From DATKZH01 sp964475955 (GTDB lineage: Bacteria; Planctomycetota; Planctomycetia; Pirellulales; Thermoguttaceae), in NCBI GenBank assembly GCA_964475955.1, contig CAYYZY010000015.1:4723-68722 (forward strand): a stretch of DNA of 64,000 nucleotides. Reading direction: 5' to 3'. The stretch's first letter is position 1. Every line of letters starts with the position of its first letter. The notes beneath the pieces were generated by a model, which did not search any database, was not told the origin of the DNA, and saw only the letters and a program-made list of their open reading frames with translations. Below, in pieces: positions 32,772 through 42,301 of this stretch. The translations under genes were made by a program, and so were the position numbers.

Positions 32772-34298
32772 TCACTCGTCCAGCGGTCGCGTGGGGAAAG
32801 CCTCGCTCGGCGCGTGCTCGTCGCGCATGATCTTGCGGATCCGGTCGACGACCTCCGGGCGCTCGGCCGCCAGGTCGCACGATTCGCCGACGTCGGCCTC
32901 CAGGTCGTACAGTTCGATGGCGAGCGGGTCGGGATTGTTGCGGCGGAGCATCTGCTGGCGGACCCCCTTCCACTTGCCCATGCGCACGGCCTGCTGGCCG
33001 CCGTAGCCGCCGAACTCCCAGTAGAGGAACTCGTGCTGCTTCTGCTCGCCGGGGCGTCCCAGGAGCGTGGGGGCGAAGCTGATGCCGTCGATCCCCTCCG
33101 GCGGCTCGGTGCCGGTGATCTCGGCCACGGTCGGCATCACGTCGTAGAACGCGGAGACGTGGTCGGTGGTCGTCCCCGGCTCGATCCTGCCGGTCCACCG
33201 GGCGATCATCGGCACGCGGATCCCGCCCTCGTAGAGGCTCCCTTTCAAGCCGCGCAACGGGCCCACGCTCTCGAAGAACTCGTAGTCGGCCTCCTTCTCG
33301 AGATGCGTGGTGCCGTTGTCGGACGAGAACATCACCAGCGTGTTGCGGTCCAGCCCCAGCTCCTCCAGCAGGGCCATGATGCGGCCGACGTCCTTATCCA
33401 GCCGGCTGATCATCGCGGCGTAGGCGGCCCGCGGCGTCATGTGCGGCGTGTAGCCGTTGCCCAAAAAGGGCGTCTCCTCCCACTTGCCGAGGTAGGGCTC
33501 CAGTTCGTCGTCGGGAATGTGCAGGGCGACGTGGGGGATCGTGGAGGGAAAGTAGAGGAAGAACGGCCCCTCGCGGTTCCGGCGGACGAAGTCGAGGGCC
33601 GCGGCGAGCATCCGGTCGGGCGAGTAGTCGGTGCCTTTGAACGGGGCGTAGCTGGCCGGATCGGTCGGATCGGCGTCGGGCGGCATCTTGGCGTGGCCGG
33701 GGACGGGCGGGTGGTTGTCGAGCGGGACCTTGCGGCCGTTGCGCCAGAGGTGGGCGGGATAATAGCTGTGGGCGTGCGCCTGGCAGTTGTAGCCGAAGAA
33801 GAGATCGAAGCCCTGCGTGTTGGGATCGCCCGTGGTGCCGAAGTTCCCCAGCCCCCACTTGCCGACGGCCGCCGTGGCGTAGCCCTTCTGCTTGAGCATC
33901 TCGGCGAGGGTCACCTCGACGCGGGGGATCGGTTCCTGGCCCATGAAATCGAACCCGTATTGCTCGACCAGGTCGCGCGGCAGCTTGGCCCTGCGGTTGT
34001 TGCGCACGTGCGCGTGCCCGGGGTGCTTGCCGGTCATCAGCACGCAGCGCGAGGGGGCGCACACGGCGTTGCCGCAGTAGTGCTGCGTGAATCGCATGCC
34101 CTCTCGCGCGAGGCGGTCGATGCTCGGCGTCTTGATCTTCTCCTGCCCGTAGCAGCCCAGCTCGGCGTAGCCGAGGTCGTCGGCCAGGATGTAGACGATG
34201 TTGGGCGCATCTTCCGCGGCCCGGCTCGACTCCGGCGCGGCCCAAGCGGCGCCTAGGGCGAGCACCAACGAGGCGGCGAGCATCCGACGTGGCATCAT
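32772..34298 (-). CDS. Sulfatase (arylsulfatase A-like)
   Basis: 508 aa with a signal peptide (LAASLVLALGAAWA). Formylglycine sulfatase: metal ligands in the ADDLG motif (D40, D41) and the modification site C80 in VCAPSRCVLMTGK, where Cys is oxidised by a formylglycine-generating enzyme (not in this window). AVGKWGLG and SSDNGTTH are further active-site segments. Removes sulfate esters, probably from sulfated polysaccharides, in the periplasm or outside. GGAGGA precedes the ATG by six bases. Six bases before DAHP synthase. Confidence 0.93.
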   Translation of the reverse strand: MMPRRMLAASLVLALGAAWAAPESSRAAEDAPNIVYILADDLGYAELGCYGQEKIKTPSIDRLAREGMRFTQHYCGNAVCAPSRCVLMTGKHPGHAHVRNNRRAKLPRDLVEQYGFDFMGQEPIPRVEVTLAEMLKQKGYATAAVGKWGLGNFGTTGDPNTQGFDLFFGYNCQAHAHSYYPAHLWRNGRKVPLDNHPPVPGHAKMPPDADPTDPASYAPFKGTDYSPDRMLAAALDFVRRNREGPFFLYFPSTIPHVALHIPDDELEPYLGKWEETPFLGNGYTPHMTPRAAYAAMISRLDKDVGRIMALLEELGLDRNTLVMFSSDNGTTHLEKEADYEFFESVGPLRGLKGSLYEGGIRVPMIARWTGRIEPGTTTDHVSAFYDVMPTVAEITGTEPPEGIDGISFAPTLLGRPGEQKQHEFLYWEFGGYGGQQAVRMGKWKGVRQQMLRRNNPDPLAIELYDLEADVGESCDLAAERPEVVDRIRKIMRDEHAPSEAFPTRPLDE

Positions 34299-34420
34299 GG
34301 CGGGTCCTCCCGTAGCAAGACTCGGTCGTTCAGGCGATCGGTCCGACGGTTCCTAGTGTCGCCTCCGGCGCGGCAATATGCAAGCCGCACTCCGCTTCGC
34401 TCATGACGACGCTCTTCCAT

Positions 34421-34467
34421 CGTGACGACGCTTCGCGTCGTCACGCACTCCCGGCCGCTTCGCGGCC
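34421..34467. repeat. Hairpins with GC-TTC-GC cores
   Basis: CGTGACGACGC-ttc-GCGTCGTCACG (34421-34445, perfect 11-bp stem) and GGCCGC-ttc-GCGGCC (34453-34467). They lie between the broken sulfatase and the intact one and could end the upstream transcript. Same triloop design as the TCC-core hairpins elsewhere. Confidence 0.6.
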
Positions 34468-34538
34468 CCGACGCCGGGAAAGACGTTCCGGGACGAGCGG
34501 TCGCATCGCCGACGCGAAGCGACGGGCGACGAGAAACG

Positions 34539-35800
34539 TCACTTGTGCGGCGGGGCCGGCTTGCGGAAGCGGGCCTTGGCGTCTTTCTCGGGATCGTAGT
34601 CGGGGTTCGGCGCGGGCATCTGCGCGCCGACCTCCCCGCGCCACGCGTGCAGCATGCGGCGGAGCCGGTCGCGTTCGTCGGGCATCCGGTCGGCCAGGTT
34701 GTTGCTCTCGCCGAGGTCGTCCCGCAGGTTGTACAGCTCGACGCGCATGTCTTCGTAGAACTCGATCAGCTTCCAGTCGCCCGCGCGCACGGCGCCGTAG
34801 GGCGTCGCCCCGAAACCGTGATAATGGGGGTAATGCCAGTAGACGGCCTCGCGCCCGAGCCGTGCCTGAGGATCTTTCAATAGGGGAACGAGGCTCACGC
34901 CGTCGACGTCGGCGTTGTGGCTCGCGTCGCCCTCGACGCCCGCGATCTCCAGCAGCGTGGGATAGTAGTCGACGGTGATCACCGGCTCGTGCGACACGCT
35001 GCCGGGCCGGGTGACGCCGGGCCACTTGACGATCGTCGGCTCGCGCACGCCGCCTTCGTACGTCGAGCCCTTGCCGTCGCGCAGCGGCTTGTTCTCCGTG
35101 GGGTCGCCGTCGCGATCCAGCCCGCCGTTGTCGCCGGTGAACACGATCGCCGTGCGCTTGGCGAGCCCCAGCTCGCGCAGCTTGGCCAGGATGCGGCCCA
35201 CGCTGTCGTCGACGCTTCGGACCATCGCCGCGTAGGCCGGGTTGGTGTGCCGCATGCCGGGCTTCACGCGGCCGCCGTAGCGATCGACGTACTCCTTCTT
35301 TCCTTCCACGGGCGTGTGGACGTTGAAGTAGGCGAAGTAGAGGAAGAAGGGGCGGTCGCGGTTTGCTTCGATGATTCGGAGCGCTTCGTCGGTAAGCCGA
35401 TCGGTGAGGTACTGGCCCGGCTCGGCTCGGCGCCTTCAGCCACGCGCGCGTCGTACCCACGCTTCCGATAGGGATAGTAGTACGTGCCGGGATAGCACGT
35501 GCCGGCGACCTCGACGTCGAAGCCCTGACGCCGCGGGAAAAAGTCTTCGTCCTCGATAAACCGCTTCTCGGGGTCGCGGGGCGCCAGGTGCCACTTGCCC
35601 ACGTGCGCGGTCGCGTAGCCGCCGGCGCGGAGCGCCTCGGCCAACGTCACGTAGCGGTGCTCCAACCGCATGGTCCAGTCGGGCACCTTGAGGTTGGCGT
35701 GGGGGCGGGGGTGGCCGGGGATGAAGTCGGTCACGTGGAGCCGGGCCGGGTACATGCCGGTCATGCGTGTCACACGCCCGGATGCCCGCGTTGGCCGACC
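34539..35800 (-). pseudogene. Sulfatase, truncated and frameshifted
   Basis: Two frames together read as one sulfatase. The upstream part carries MTGMYPARLHVTDFIPG, EALRAGGYATAHVGKWHLAP and GTYYYPYRKRGYDARVAEG. At about 35425 the frame changes: continuing in the other frame gives QYLTDRLTDEALRII and then MEGKKEYVDRYGG through to the C-terminus (TGDNGGLDRDGDP, YNLRDDLGESNNLAD) at 34539. The N-terminal 80 or so residues, with the metal-binding Asp pair and the formylglycine Cys, are missing beyond about 35800, where the promoter side of the next gene begins. With two lesions it is most likely dead, unless assembly errors are involved. Confidence 0.8.
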
Positions 35801-35957
35801 ACGCCCGGCCGCTTGACAGGCCCGACCGGCCGGCGAACAATCGGTCGTTACCCGGGAACTGCCGGGCGCACCGGTTCTTCGAGCGGTGCGTTTGCCGGCG
35901 GCTGTTCCTAACATTCCCGTACGCCCGCCTCGGTTTCCCACTTGCAGGAGAAGACGC

Positions 35958-38471
35958 ATGTCGCTCGCGGCCGCGCTCGTTCTGGCACTGTGCCCCGTCG
36001 GCCAGGCCGATCCCCCCCAGATCAACCCCGTTCCGCCGATTGTCCTGACCGAGACACTGGCCCAGTGGGACTTCGACCAGGGCACCGAGGGCTGGGCCGC
36101 GCAGCACGCCTGCCAGCTCGCGGCCGAAGCCAGCCTGCTCAAGATCACGGCCACCGACGAGGACCCGTACATCCACTGCCCGGTGAACCTGCCCGGCGGG
36201 CCGCTTGCCATCGAGCTACGTGCCCGCAGCCGCAACAGCGGTCCCGGGAGTGTCTTTTGGACCACGAAGGAGTCGCCGCGACGCGGGGAAGACAAGTCGC
36301 GCCACTTCCCGCTCGTGCACGACGGCCAATGGCACGAATACTCCGCCGAGTTCCACGCCCCGGGCACGCTCACCGACCTGCGGATCGACCCCGGCTTCAC
36401 GCCGGGCGAGTTCGAGATCGACTGGATCCGCCTGGTGCGCCGCGAGCCGCACCCCCTGGCCATCCAGCGCGTGGAGGCGCTCGACCGGGCCGTGCGGTTT
36501 ACGGTCAAGAACCTGCGGGCCGGGCCGATCGAGTTCTCGGCGCTGGGTACATCGCACACGCTCGGTGCGGAGGAGACGATCGAGCTCGATGATCCGATCC
36601 GGGCGGAGGAGCCGCTGGAAGTCGCCACCCTCGAACTGACCAGCGGCGATTTGCCGCCGGTCCGGCGGACCGTGTTTGTCCACAACGCCCAGGTCGAGAC
36701 CGACTGGATTCAGCAGACGCTGGGCGACTTCTCGCTCCAGGTCGCCCCCAACGGCCTGGTCGCCCGGGTGCTGCGCGACGGGCAGCTCGTCGCGGCGCTG
36801 GCCCCCACGGTCCACTGCGGCGACACGCTGCCGGCGCTGGAGCGGGTCGGCGAGGCGTCGGCGCTGCGATTTGAAGGCGATGGCGTTGCGGTGGCCCTCT
36901 CGGCCGAGGGGAGCGAGCTCTCCGTCTCCATCGCGGGGCCGGAGGACTGCGAGGGGCCGGTCGTGCGCGCGATCGGCGGTTTGGAGCAAGGGCTATTCGC
37001 GGGACTGGACTATTTGGGTAAGGGCGAACGGAGCTCGTCGAAGCTCGACGTGGAAACCGAAGAGCACCTCCGCTTCGCCCCCGATCCGATGAAGGTGACC
37101 TGGCCGCTGATGGCGTTCGTGACCGACCGGGCGTCGGTCGCCATGGCCTGGTCCGACATGCAGCTTCACCCCCGCTTCGCCACGCCCAACTTCTTCGACG
37201 GGGCCGACGACCACCGCATGGCCCTCTCCGGCCCCAAGATCGAGGCCACCATCCGCTTCGAACGGCAACCGCTGGAAGAGGCGATCCATTGGGCGATCAC
37301 CCGCGACGGGCTCCCGCCGCTCCCGGAACCGCCGCGGTCGCGGGCAGAGCAGTGGGAGCTTTGCCTGAAGGCCCTCAACGGTCCGCTCCGCACGGAGGAC
37401 GGCTGGGGCCACTGCGCCGAAGACCGCTGGGCCCGGCGCCCGCACGCCGACATGGCCTCGACCATCTGGCGGCTCACCGGCGAGATGCCCGACTTGCCGC
37501 GGCTCGTGCCCGGCGGGGCCCACGTGCGGAACGACGCGGCCTACTTCGTCACCGGCCGCGTGGCCGAGTGGCGCAAGATCCGCGCGCGGGAGGTCCGCGG
37601 TTACCTCGACCGGCAGAAGCCCGACGGCTCCTTCCGCTACTCAGGCAAGTATGCCCGGGGCCACTTCGAAGACACGGCCAGCGGCGTCTGCGCCCGGCCC
37701 GCGGCCATGCTGCTGGAATACGCGCGACTGACGGGCGACCGGGAGGCACTCGAGGCGGGCGTGCGCACGCTCGAGTACATGAAGCGGTTCCGCACGCCGC
37801 GGGGCGCCCAGGTCTGGGAGGTCCCGCTGCACACGCCCGACCAACTCGCATCGGCCTACCTGGTGTGGTCCTACACGCGCGGCTACGAACTGACCGGCAA
37901 CGAAGAGTACCTGCGCCACGCCCGGAAGTGGGCCCTCTCAGGCGTGCCGTTCGTCTACCTGTGGAGCTCGAAGGCGATCATGCTCTACGCGACGCCGCCC
38001 GTGTTTGGCGCAACGAACTGGGTGGCGCCCTGCTGGATCGGCCTGCCGGTGCAGTGGGTGGGAGGCGTCTACGCGTACGCGCTCACCTTGCTCGCCCCGT
38101 ACGAGGACTCGGTCGACTGGAACCACCTGGCCCGGGGGATTCTTATCTCCGCCGAACAGCAGCAGTATCCCGACGGCGAGTGGGTCGGCCTGCTCCCCGA
38201 CTCGATCGTGCTCCAAACGCAAGAGCGGCGCCCCTGGCGCATCAACCCCTGTGCCCTGGTCAGCCTCCGCCTGGTGCTCGACGACCGGCTCGACTCGCTC
38301 AGCGTGGCGGCCGACGACCATCACCGGGTGGTCGCCCCGTTCCCGGTGACGCTGCGCGACGGCCAGGCGCACCTCGAAGGCCGGCCGGGCGAGACGTACC
38401 AGGTCCTGGTCGACGGGGAGCGCATCGTCGACGTGAAGTCGGAGGGAAACGACCTGCTGCCGCTGGAGTGA
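35958..38471 (+). CDS. Large secreted protein with alpha/alpha-toroid domain, polysaccharide-active candidate
   Basis: 837 aa from the ATG at 35958, preceded by AGGAGA. Signal peptide MSLAAALVLALCPVGQA. The N-terminal half is beta-rich (a carbohydrate-binding-like QWDFDQGTEGWAAQ, then Ig-like strands); from about residue 450 helical hairpins alternate (HADMASTIWRLTGEMPDLPR, CARPAAMLLEYARLTGD, TLEYMKRFRTPRG, YLVWSYTRGYELTGNEEYL), the pattern of six-hairpin glycosidase or lyase toroids. No family motif identified. Sulfatases and pectate-lyase-like genes around it suggest glycan breakdown. Confidence 0.65.
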   Translation: MSLAAALVLALCPVGQADPPQINPVPPIVLTETLAQWDFDQGTEGWAAQHACQLAAEASLLKITATDEDPYIHCPVNLPGGPLAIELRARSRNSGPGSVFWTTKESPRRGEDKSRHFPLVHDGQWHEYSAEFHAPGTLTDLRIDPGFTPGEFEIDWIRLVRREPHPLAIQRVEALDRAVRFTVKNLRAGPIEFSALGTSHTLGAEETIELDDPIRAEEPLEVATLELTSGDLPPVRRTVFVHNAQVETDWIQQTLGDFSLQVAPNGLVARVLRDGQLVAALAPTVHCGDTLPALERVGEASALRFEGDGVAVALSAEGSELSVSIAGPEDCEGPVVRAIGGLEQGLFAGLDYLGKGERSSSKLDVETEEHLRFAPDPMKVTWPLMAFVTDRASVAMAWSDMQLHPRFATPNFFDGADDHRMALSGPKIEATIRFERQPLEEAIHWAITRDGLPPLPEPPRSRAEQWELCLKALNGPLRTEDGWGHCAEDRWARRPHADMASTIWRLTGEMPDLPRLVPGGAHVRNDAAYFVTGRVAEWRKIRAREVRGYLDRQKPDGSFRYSGKYARGHFEDTASGVCARPAAMLLEYARLTGDREALEAGVRTLEYMKRFRTPRGAQVWEVPLHTPDQLASAYLVWSYTRGYELTGNEEYLRHARKWALSGVPFVYLWSSKAIMLYATPPVFGATNWVAPCWIGLPVQWVGGVYAYALTLLAPYEDSVDWNHLARGILISAEQQQYPDGEWVGLLPDSIVLQTQERRPWRINPCALVSLRLVLDDRLDSLSVAADDHHRVVAPFPVTLRDGQAHLEGRPGETYQVLVDGERIVDVKSEGNDLLPLE

Positions 38472-38505
38472 TTCGCCGCTGTTGCCAGGGGGCTGTGCCG
38501 AGCGT

Positions 38506-38551
38506 GGCGAGGCGGAGCCTCGCCTTCGTGTGTCCCCAGGCGGAGCCTGGG
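38506..38551. repeat. Pair of REP-like hairpins with GGA/TCC cores
   Basis: GGCGAGGC-gga-GCCTCGCC (38506-38524) and CCCAGGC-gga-GCCTGGG (38535-38551). The same two hairpins in opposite orientation and order occur at 49664-49708. Confidence 0.7.
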
Positions 38552-38592
38552 AACAAGGGGTTGCGGGTGCTTCGAGGCGTGGAGGGAGGAAC

Positions 38593-39030
38593 GTGGAGTT
38601 TGAAGGAAAGGTGGCCTTGGTGACGGGCGCCGCCGGATCGATCGGCCGGGGGATCGCTGCGCGCCTGGTCGAGGAGGGCGCCGCCGTGTTCGTGACCGAC
38701 CTCGATGCCGGGAGCCTCGACGCCCTCCGGGCCGAGCTCGGCGACCGCTGCCGCGCCTTGCCCGCCGACGTGACCGTGGCCGACCAGGTCGACGCGGTCG
38801 TCGCCGCGCGCGAGGCGTTCGGCGGCCGGGTCGACGTGCTCGTCAACGCGGCCGGTACCGTGGGGGCCGGCGGCCCGGTCGAACGGATGACGGCCGACAA
38901 CTGGGACGCCGTCTTCGCCGTCAACTGCCGGGGGACGTTTCTCTTCACCCGGGCCGTCGTGCCCTTGATGAAAGAGCGCGGCGGCGGCAGCATCGTCAAC
39001 TTCTCCAGCAAGCGCCCAAGAGCGACGTGA
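38593..39030 (+). pseudogene. Short-chain dehydrogenase/reductase, C-terminal half missing
   Basis: 145 aa from a GTG at 38593 with GGAGGGAGG just upstream; the SDR family is about 250 aa. The Rossmann motif TGAAGSIGRGIA (TGxxxGxG), DLDAGSLDAL, the LVNAAGT (NAAG) motif and SIVNFSS up to the catalytic Ser region are present. The sequence then runs off into KRPRAT and a stop, so the YxxxK active site and the substrate loop are absent. It cannot be an active SDR. A dispersed repeat-like GCGTGGGTCTCGTGCC follows the end, suggesting deletion at a repeat. Confidence 0.75.
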
Positions 39031-39095
39031 ACGGAAACCCGCGTGGGTCTCGTGCCTCGACCCGCCCTACGGGGTACGGTCTTCGCCCCGGTCGC

Positions 39096-40496
39096 CTACT
39101 CCTCCCCGAGCCGATTGTCGGTGATCGTATTCTTCCCGCCGCCGATGACCTTGATCGGCTGCCACGGGTCGGCGTCCGGCAGGTCGCTGGAGATCAGGCA
39201 GTCGGAGACGCGGCTTTCGGTCACGTCTTCGAGGAGCAGGCCGGCGTGGTCGCAGTCGAGGATCGTGCAGCCGGTCACGTTCACCCGGCGGCACTTCTGG
39301 AGGATCACCCCGGCGGGCTTGCGGCGCACGCCGTTGACGTGCAGGCCGGTGATTGTCGAGTCGCGGCAGTCGCGCAGCAGGACGCCGTCGTCGGCCGTGG
39401 CGTCGTCCCGGTAGCGGGGGTTGCGGTCCATCACGTTCGGGCCGATGACCACGTTCGTGCTGCCCACCACGCGGAGATTGTGCCGGACGCCTTTCCAAAA
39501 GGTGTTGCCGACGATGCTCACGCCCCGAGCGAGCTGGAGGTCGACGTTGACCTGGACGTCGCTCATCACGTTGTTGGCGATCACCAGGTGCCCCCAGCGG
39601 CGATCCTCGCGATCTTGGCCGATGAAGCGGATGTTGGCCGAGTCGCGGGCGGCGTGGGTGTGCTGGATCGTGCAGCCGGTGATCGCCACCTCGGCCGTGC
39701 CGCCGCTGCCGCCCGTGCAGTCGATGAGCACGTTGGCCGAGGGCGGGGCGTTTTGGGCCGTCTCGGCGTCGAGCGGCATGTTCCCCTCCAGGTCGCACCC
39801 GCTGACCTGCAAGTTGCGCACGTTGCCGGCGCGGACCACAATCCCGCCCGCCGCGTTGTAGCTGACGTGCGAGTTCGACACGTTGATTTGGTGCAGGTCG
39901 ACGTCGTCGAGAAAGAGCCCCGCGCCGCGGTTCTTGTACAGGTGGCAGTCGGAGACGATCACGTTGCGGTTGCGCGTGAGGAGGTGGATGCCGTGCAGGG
40001 CCTCGCGCACGTTCACCCGGGTGACCACGAGCTGCATCGTGCCGACCGCCTCGATGCCCACGGCCTCCTCGTGCGCGCCGATGATCTCCAGTCCGTCGAC
40101 CGTCGGCATGCGTTGCCGCTGCCACACGTTCGGCTTCACGGTGCTCGGGCCGGCCGTGCCGCCGTGCGTGCCCACGAACCGGATCGCCGGGCCGGGGCCG
40201 GCCATGACCAGCCGGGCGGTGCCGGTGGCGACGACCGCCGTGGGGCCGACGCGATCGAGCTCGACGACGATCGGCTTCGTGATGCGGTAGACGCCTCGGG
40301 GGAAGCGGACGTCCCCCGAACCGGCGTCGACGGCCTTCTGGATCGCGGCCGTGTCGTCGGCCCGGCCGTCGCCCAGCGCGCCGAAGTCGCGAACCGTAGC
40401 CGGCGGTCGCGGTTGGTCGGCCCCGAGGAGAGGGGCGACGCCTATCGAAACCAGGGCGGCCAGGAGCAGGACACATACGCAGGGGAAACGTCTCAT
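39096..40496 (-). CDS. Secreted right-handed parallel beta-helix protein (pectate lyase 3-like)
   Basis: 466 aa from the ATG at 40496 (MRRFPCVCVLLLAALVSIGV, signal peptide). The first domain segment VRDFGALGDGRADDTAAIQK is the hallmark of the pectate-lyase-3 superfamily (also seen in phage tailspikes). It is followed by many short right-handed coils such as NVIVSDCHLYKNRGAGLFL, NVTGCTILDCDHAGLLLED and RVSDCLISSDL. Probably binds or cleaves a polysaccharide outside the cell; no catalytic residues can be assigned. Divergent from the PL10-like gene, with 300 bases between. Confidence 0.8.
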   Translation of the reverse strand: MRRFPCVCVLLLAALVSIGVAPLLGADQPRPPATVRDFGALGDGRADDTAAIQKAVDAGSGDVRFPRGVYRITKPIVVELDRVGPTAVVATGTARLVMAGPGPAIRFVGTHGGTAGPSTVKPNVWQRQRMPTVDGLEIIGAHEEAVGIEAVGTMQLVVTRVNVREALHGIHLLTRNRNVIVSDCHLYKNRGAGLFLDDVDLHQINVSNSHVSYNAAGGIVVRAGNVRNLQVSGCDLEGNMPLDAETAQNAPPSANVLIDCTGGSGGTAEVAITGCTIQHTHAARDSANIRFIGQDREDRRWGHLVIANNVMSDVQVNVDLQLARGVSIVGNTFWKGVRHNLRVVGSTNVVIGPNVMDRNPRYRDDATADDGVLLRDCRDSTITGLHVNGVRRKPAGVILQKCRRVNVTGCTILDCDHAGLLLEDVTESRVSDCLISSDLPDADPWQPIKVIGGGKNTITDNRLGEE

Positions 40497-40796
40497 GACG
40501 AGCCTCCTCGCTTGCAGGTCGAGAAACCGCGGCGCCCGGCGGAGCACCGGCATCCGCCTCGGGTCGCGTCCGAATCGCGTCCTCCAAGATAGGCCGACGG
40601 GCGGGCCGACGCAAATACGCCCTCGACCCTCGCCCCGTCGCCGCCAGCGGCGTTTCACGGAAGAGCCATCTCGGGCCAAGAACTGGCATCGCCCGGCAAT
40701 TCTGCTAAAACGGGAAGGCGTGCGGTCCGGCGGGCCGACTGCTTGCCGGCCGCAGCGGTGGGATCGACCAAGGAAACCCAGTCCGGGAGAGAGCTG
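40497..40796. other. Divergent spacer between the beta-helix and pectate-lyase genes
   Basis: 300 bases without a gene. It should contain both promoters, but no box close to consensus was recognised. GGGAGAGAG at its right end is the ribosome-binding site of the gene at 40797. Confidence 0.4.
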
Positions 40797-42242
40797 ATGA
40801 ATCGCCGACTCATGTTCGCCGTATTGCTGTTGGGATCGGCCGTGCCTTGTGCGGCGCGGTCCGACGACGCCCAACTCCGCCGACAGGCCGCCGAGGCGCT
40901 GCGACGGGCCACTGAATTCTTCACCACGCAGGTCGCCACCGAAGGGGGCTACCTGTGGCGGTACAGCGAAGACCTCGAGCGGCGCGAGGGCGAAGGCAGG
41001 GCGAGCGACACGACCGTCTGGGTGCAGCCGCCCGGCACCCCCTCGGTTGGTATGGCGCTCGTTCGGGCGTATCAAGACACGGGCGAAGCCTACCTGCTCG
41101 AAGCGGCCCGCGAGGCGGGGTACTGCCTGATCCGCGGACAGCTCGAATCGGGCGGCTGGGACTATCGCATTGAGTTCTCTCCCGAGCGGCGCAAGCGGTA
41201 CGCCTATCGCGCCGACGCCGGCGAAGAGGAGCGCGGCGGCCGCAACACGAGCACGCTCGACGACAACACGACCCAGGCCGCCCTGCGCCTGCTGATGCAG
41301 TTGGACAAAACCCTCGACTTCGCCGACGCGAAGATCCACGAGGCGGCCACCTTCGGGCTGGATCGGCTCGTGGCGGTGCAGTACCCGATCGGGGCCTGGC
41401 CGCAACGGTTCGTCGCGCCGTGCGACCCCGACGAGTTCCCCGTGAAAAAGGCCGGCTACCCCGAGTCGTGGTCGCGGGAGTATCCCGGCAAGAGCTACTC
41501 GGCCTTCTACACCTTCAACGACAACGCCATCCGCGACGTGATCGACGTGATGTTCATGGCCCACGACGTCTACGGCGACGAGCGATTTCGGGCGGCCGCC
41601 GACCGGGCCGGGCAGTTCATCCTCCTGGCCCAAATGCCCGAACCGCAGCCGGCCTGGGCCCAACAGTACGACGCCGACATGCACCCGGCCTGGGCGCGCA
41701 AGTTCGAGCCCCCCTCGATCACCGGCGGCGAATCGCAGGGCGTGATGCGCACGCTGTTGGACCTCTACCGCCGCACCGGCGACCGGAAGTACCTGGAGCC
41801 GCTCCCCAGGGCTGTTCGCTACTTCCGCCGCTCGGAGCTACCCGACGGCCGGCTCGCCCGGTTCTACGAGTTGCGAACCAACAAGCCGCTCTACTTCACC
41901 AAGCAGTACGAGCTCACGTACAGCGACGCCGACATGCCGACGCACTACGCCTTCAAGGTGGGAAACGGCATCGACCGCATCGAGCGCGACTACCAGCGGC
42001 TCGCGGAACTCGACCCGAGCGAGCTCCGCCGAGAACCGGATAAGAAGGCGCGCAAGGCTTCGGCCTCCGAGATCGCGCGGGTGGAATCGGTGATCGCGGC
42101 GCTCGACGATCGAGGCCGCTGGGTCGAGACCGGCCGCCTCAAGTACCACGGCGACGACGACCCCACGCGCCGCGTGATCGACTCCCGCACCTTCACCCAC
42201 AACGTGGGCATCCTGGCCCGCTATCTCGCCACGAGGCCGTGA
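40797..42242 (+). CDS. Pectate lyase, PL10-like
   Basis: 481 aa from the ATG at 40797, preceded by GGGAGAGAG. Signal peptide MNRRLMFAVLLLGSAVPCAA. The body is an alpha/alpha toroid: AAEALRRATEFFTTQVATEG, TTVWVQPPGTPSVGMAL, AFYTFNDNAIRDVIDVMF and the LARFYELRTNKPLYFTKQ segment, which matches the RFYDLETNRP region of the pectic acid lyase family. It cleaves polygalacturonate by beta-elimination in the family; the exact substrate here is inferred. Neighbouring beta-helix and toroid proteins make a plausible pectin or sulfated-glycan set. Confidence 0.85.
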   Translation: MNRRLMFAVLLLGSAVPCAARSDDAQLRRQAAEALRRATEFFTTQVATEGGYLWRYSEDLERREGEGRASDTTVWVQPPGTPSVGMALVRAYQDTGEAYLLEAAREAGYCLIRGQLESGGWDYRIEFSPERRKRYAYRADAGEEERGGRNTSTLDDNTTQAALRLLMQLDKTLDFADAKIHEAATFGLDRLVAVQYPIGAWPQRFVAPCDPDEFPVKKAGYPESWSREYPGKSYSAFYTFNDNAIRDVIDVMFMAHDVYGDERFRAAADRAGQFILLAQMPEPQPAWAQQYDADMHPAWARKFEPPSITGGESQGVMRTLLDLYRRTGDRKYLEPLPRAVRYFRRSELPDGRLARFYELRTNKPLYFTKQYELTYSDADMPTHYAFKVGNGIDRIERDYQRLAELDPSELRREPDKKARKASASEIARVESVIAALDDRGRWVETGRLKYHGDDDPTRRVIDSRTFTHNVGILARYLATRP

Positions 42243-42301
42243 AGCCAAGGGGATCGGTCAACGGCCGAAGGCGTTAAACCCTCGGCTACAAGGGCTATAG
42301 A

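Noticed and set aside
35264..36685. 473-codon minus-strand frame as one gene
   Set aside because: Only its middle third is sulfatase; the upstream part is antisense to the secreted toroid protein and has no similarity.
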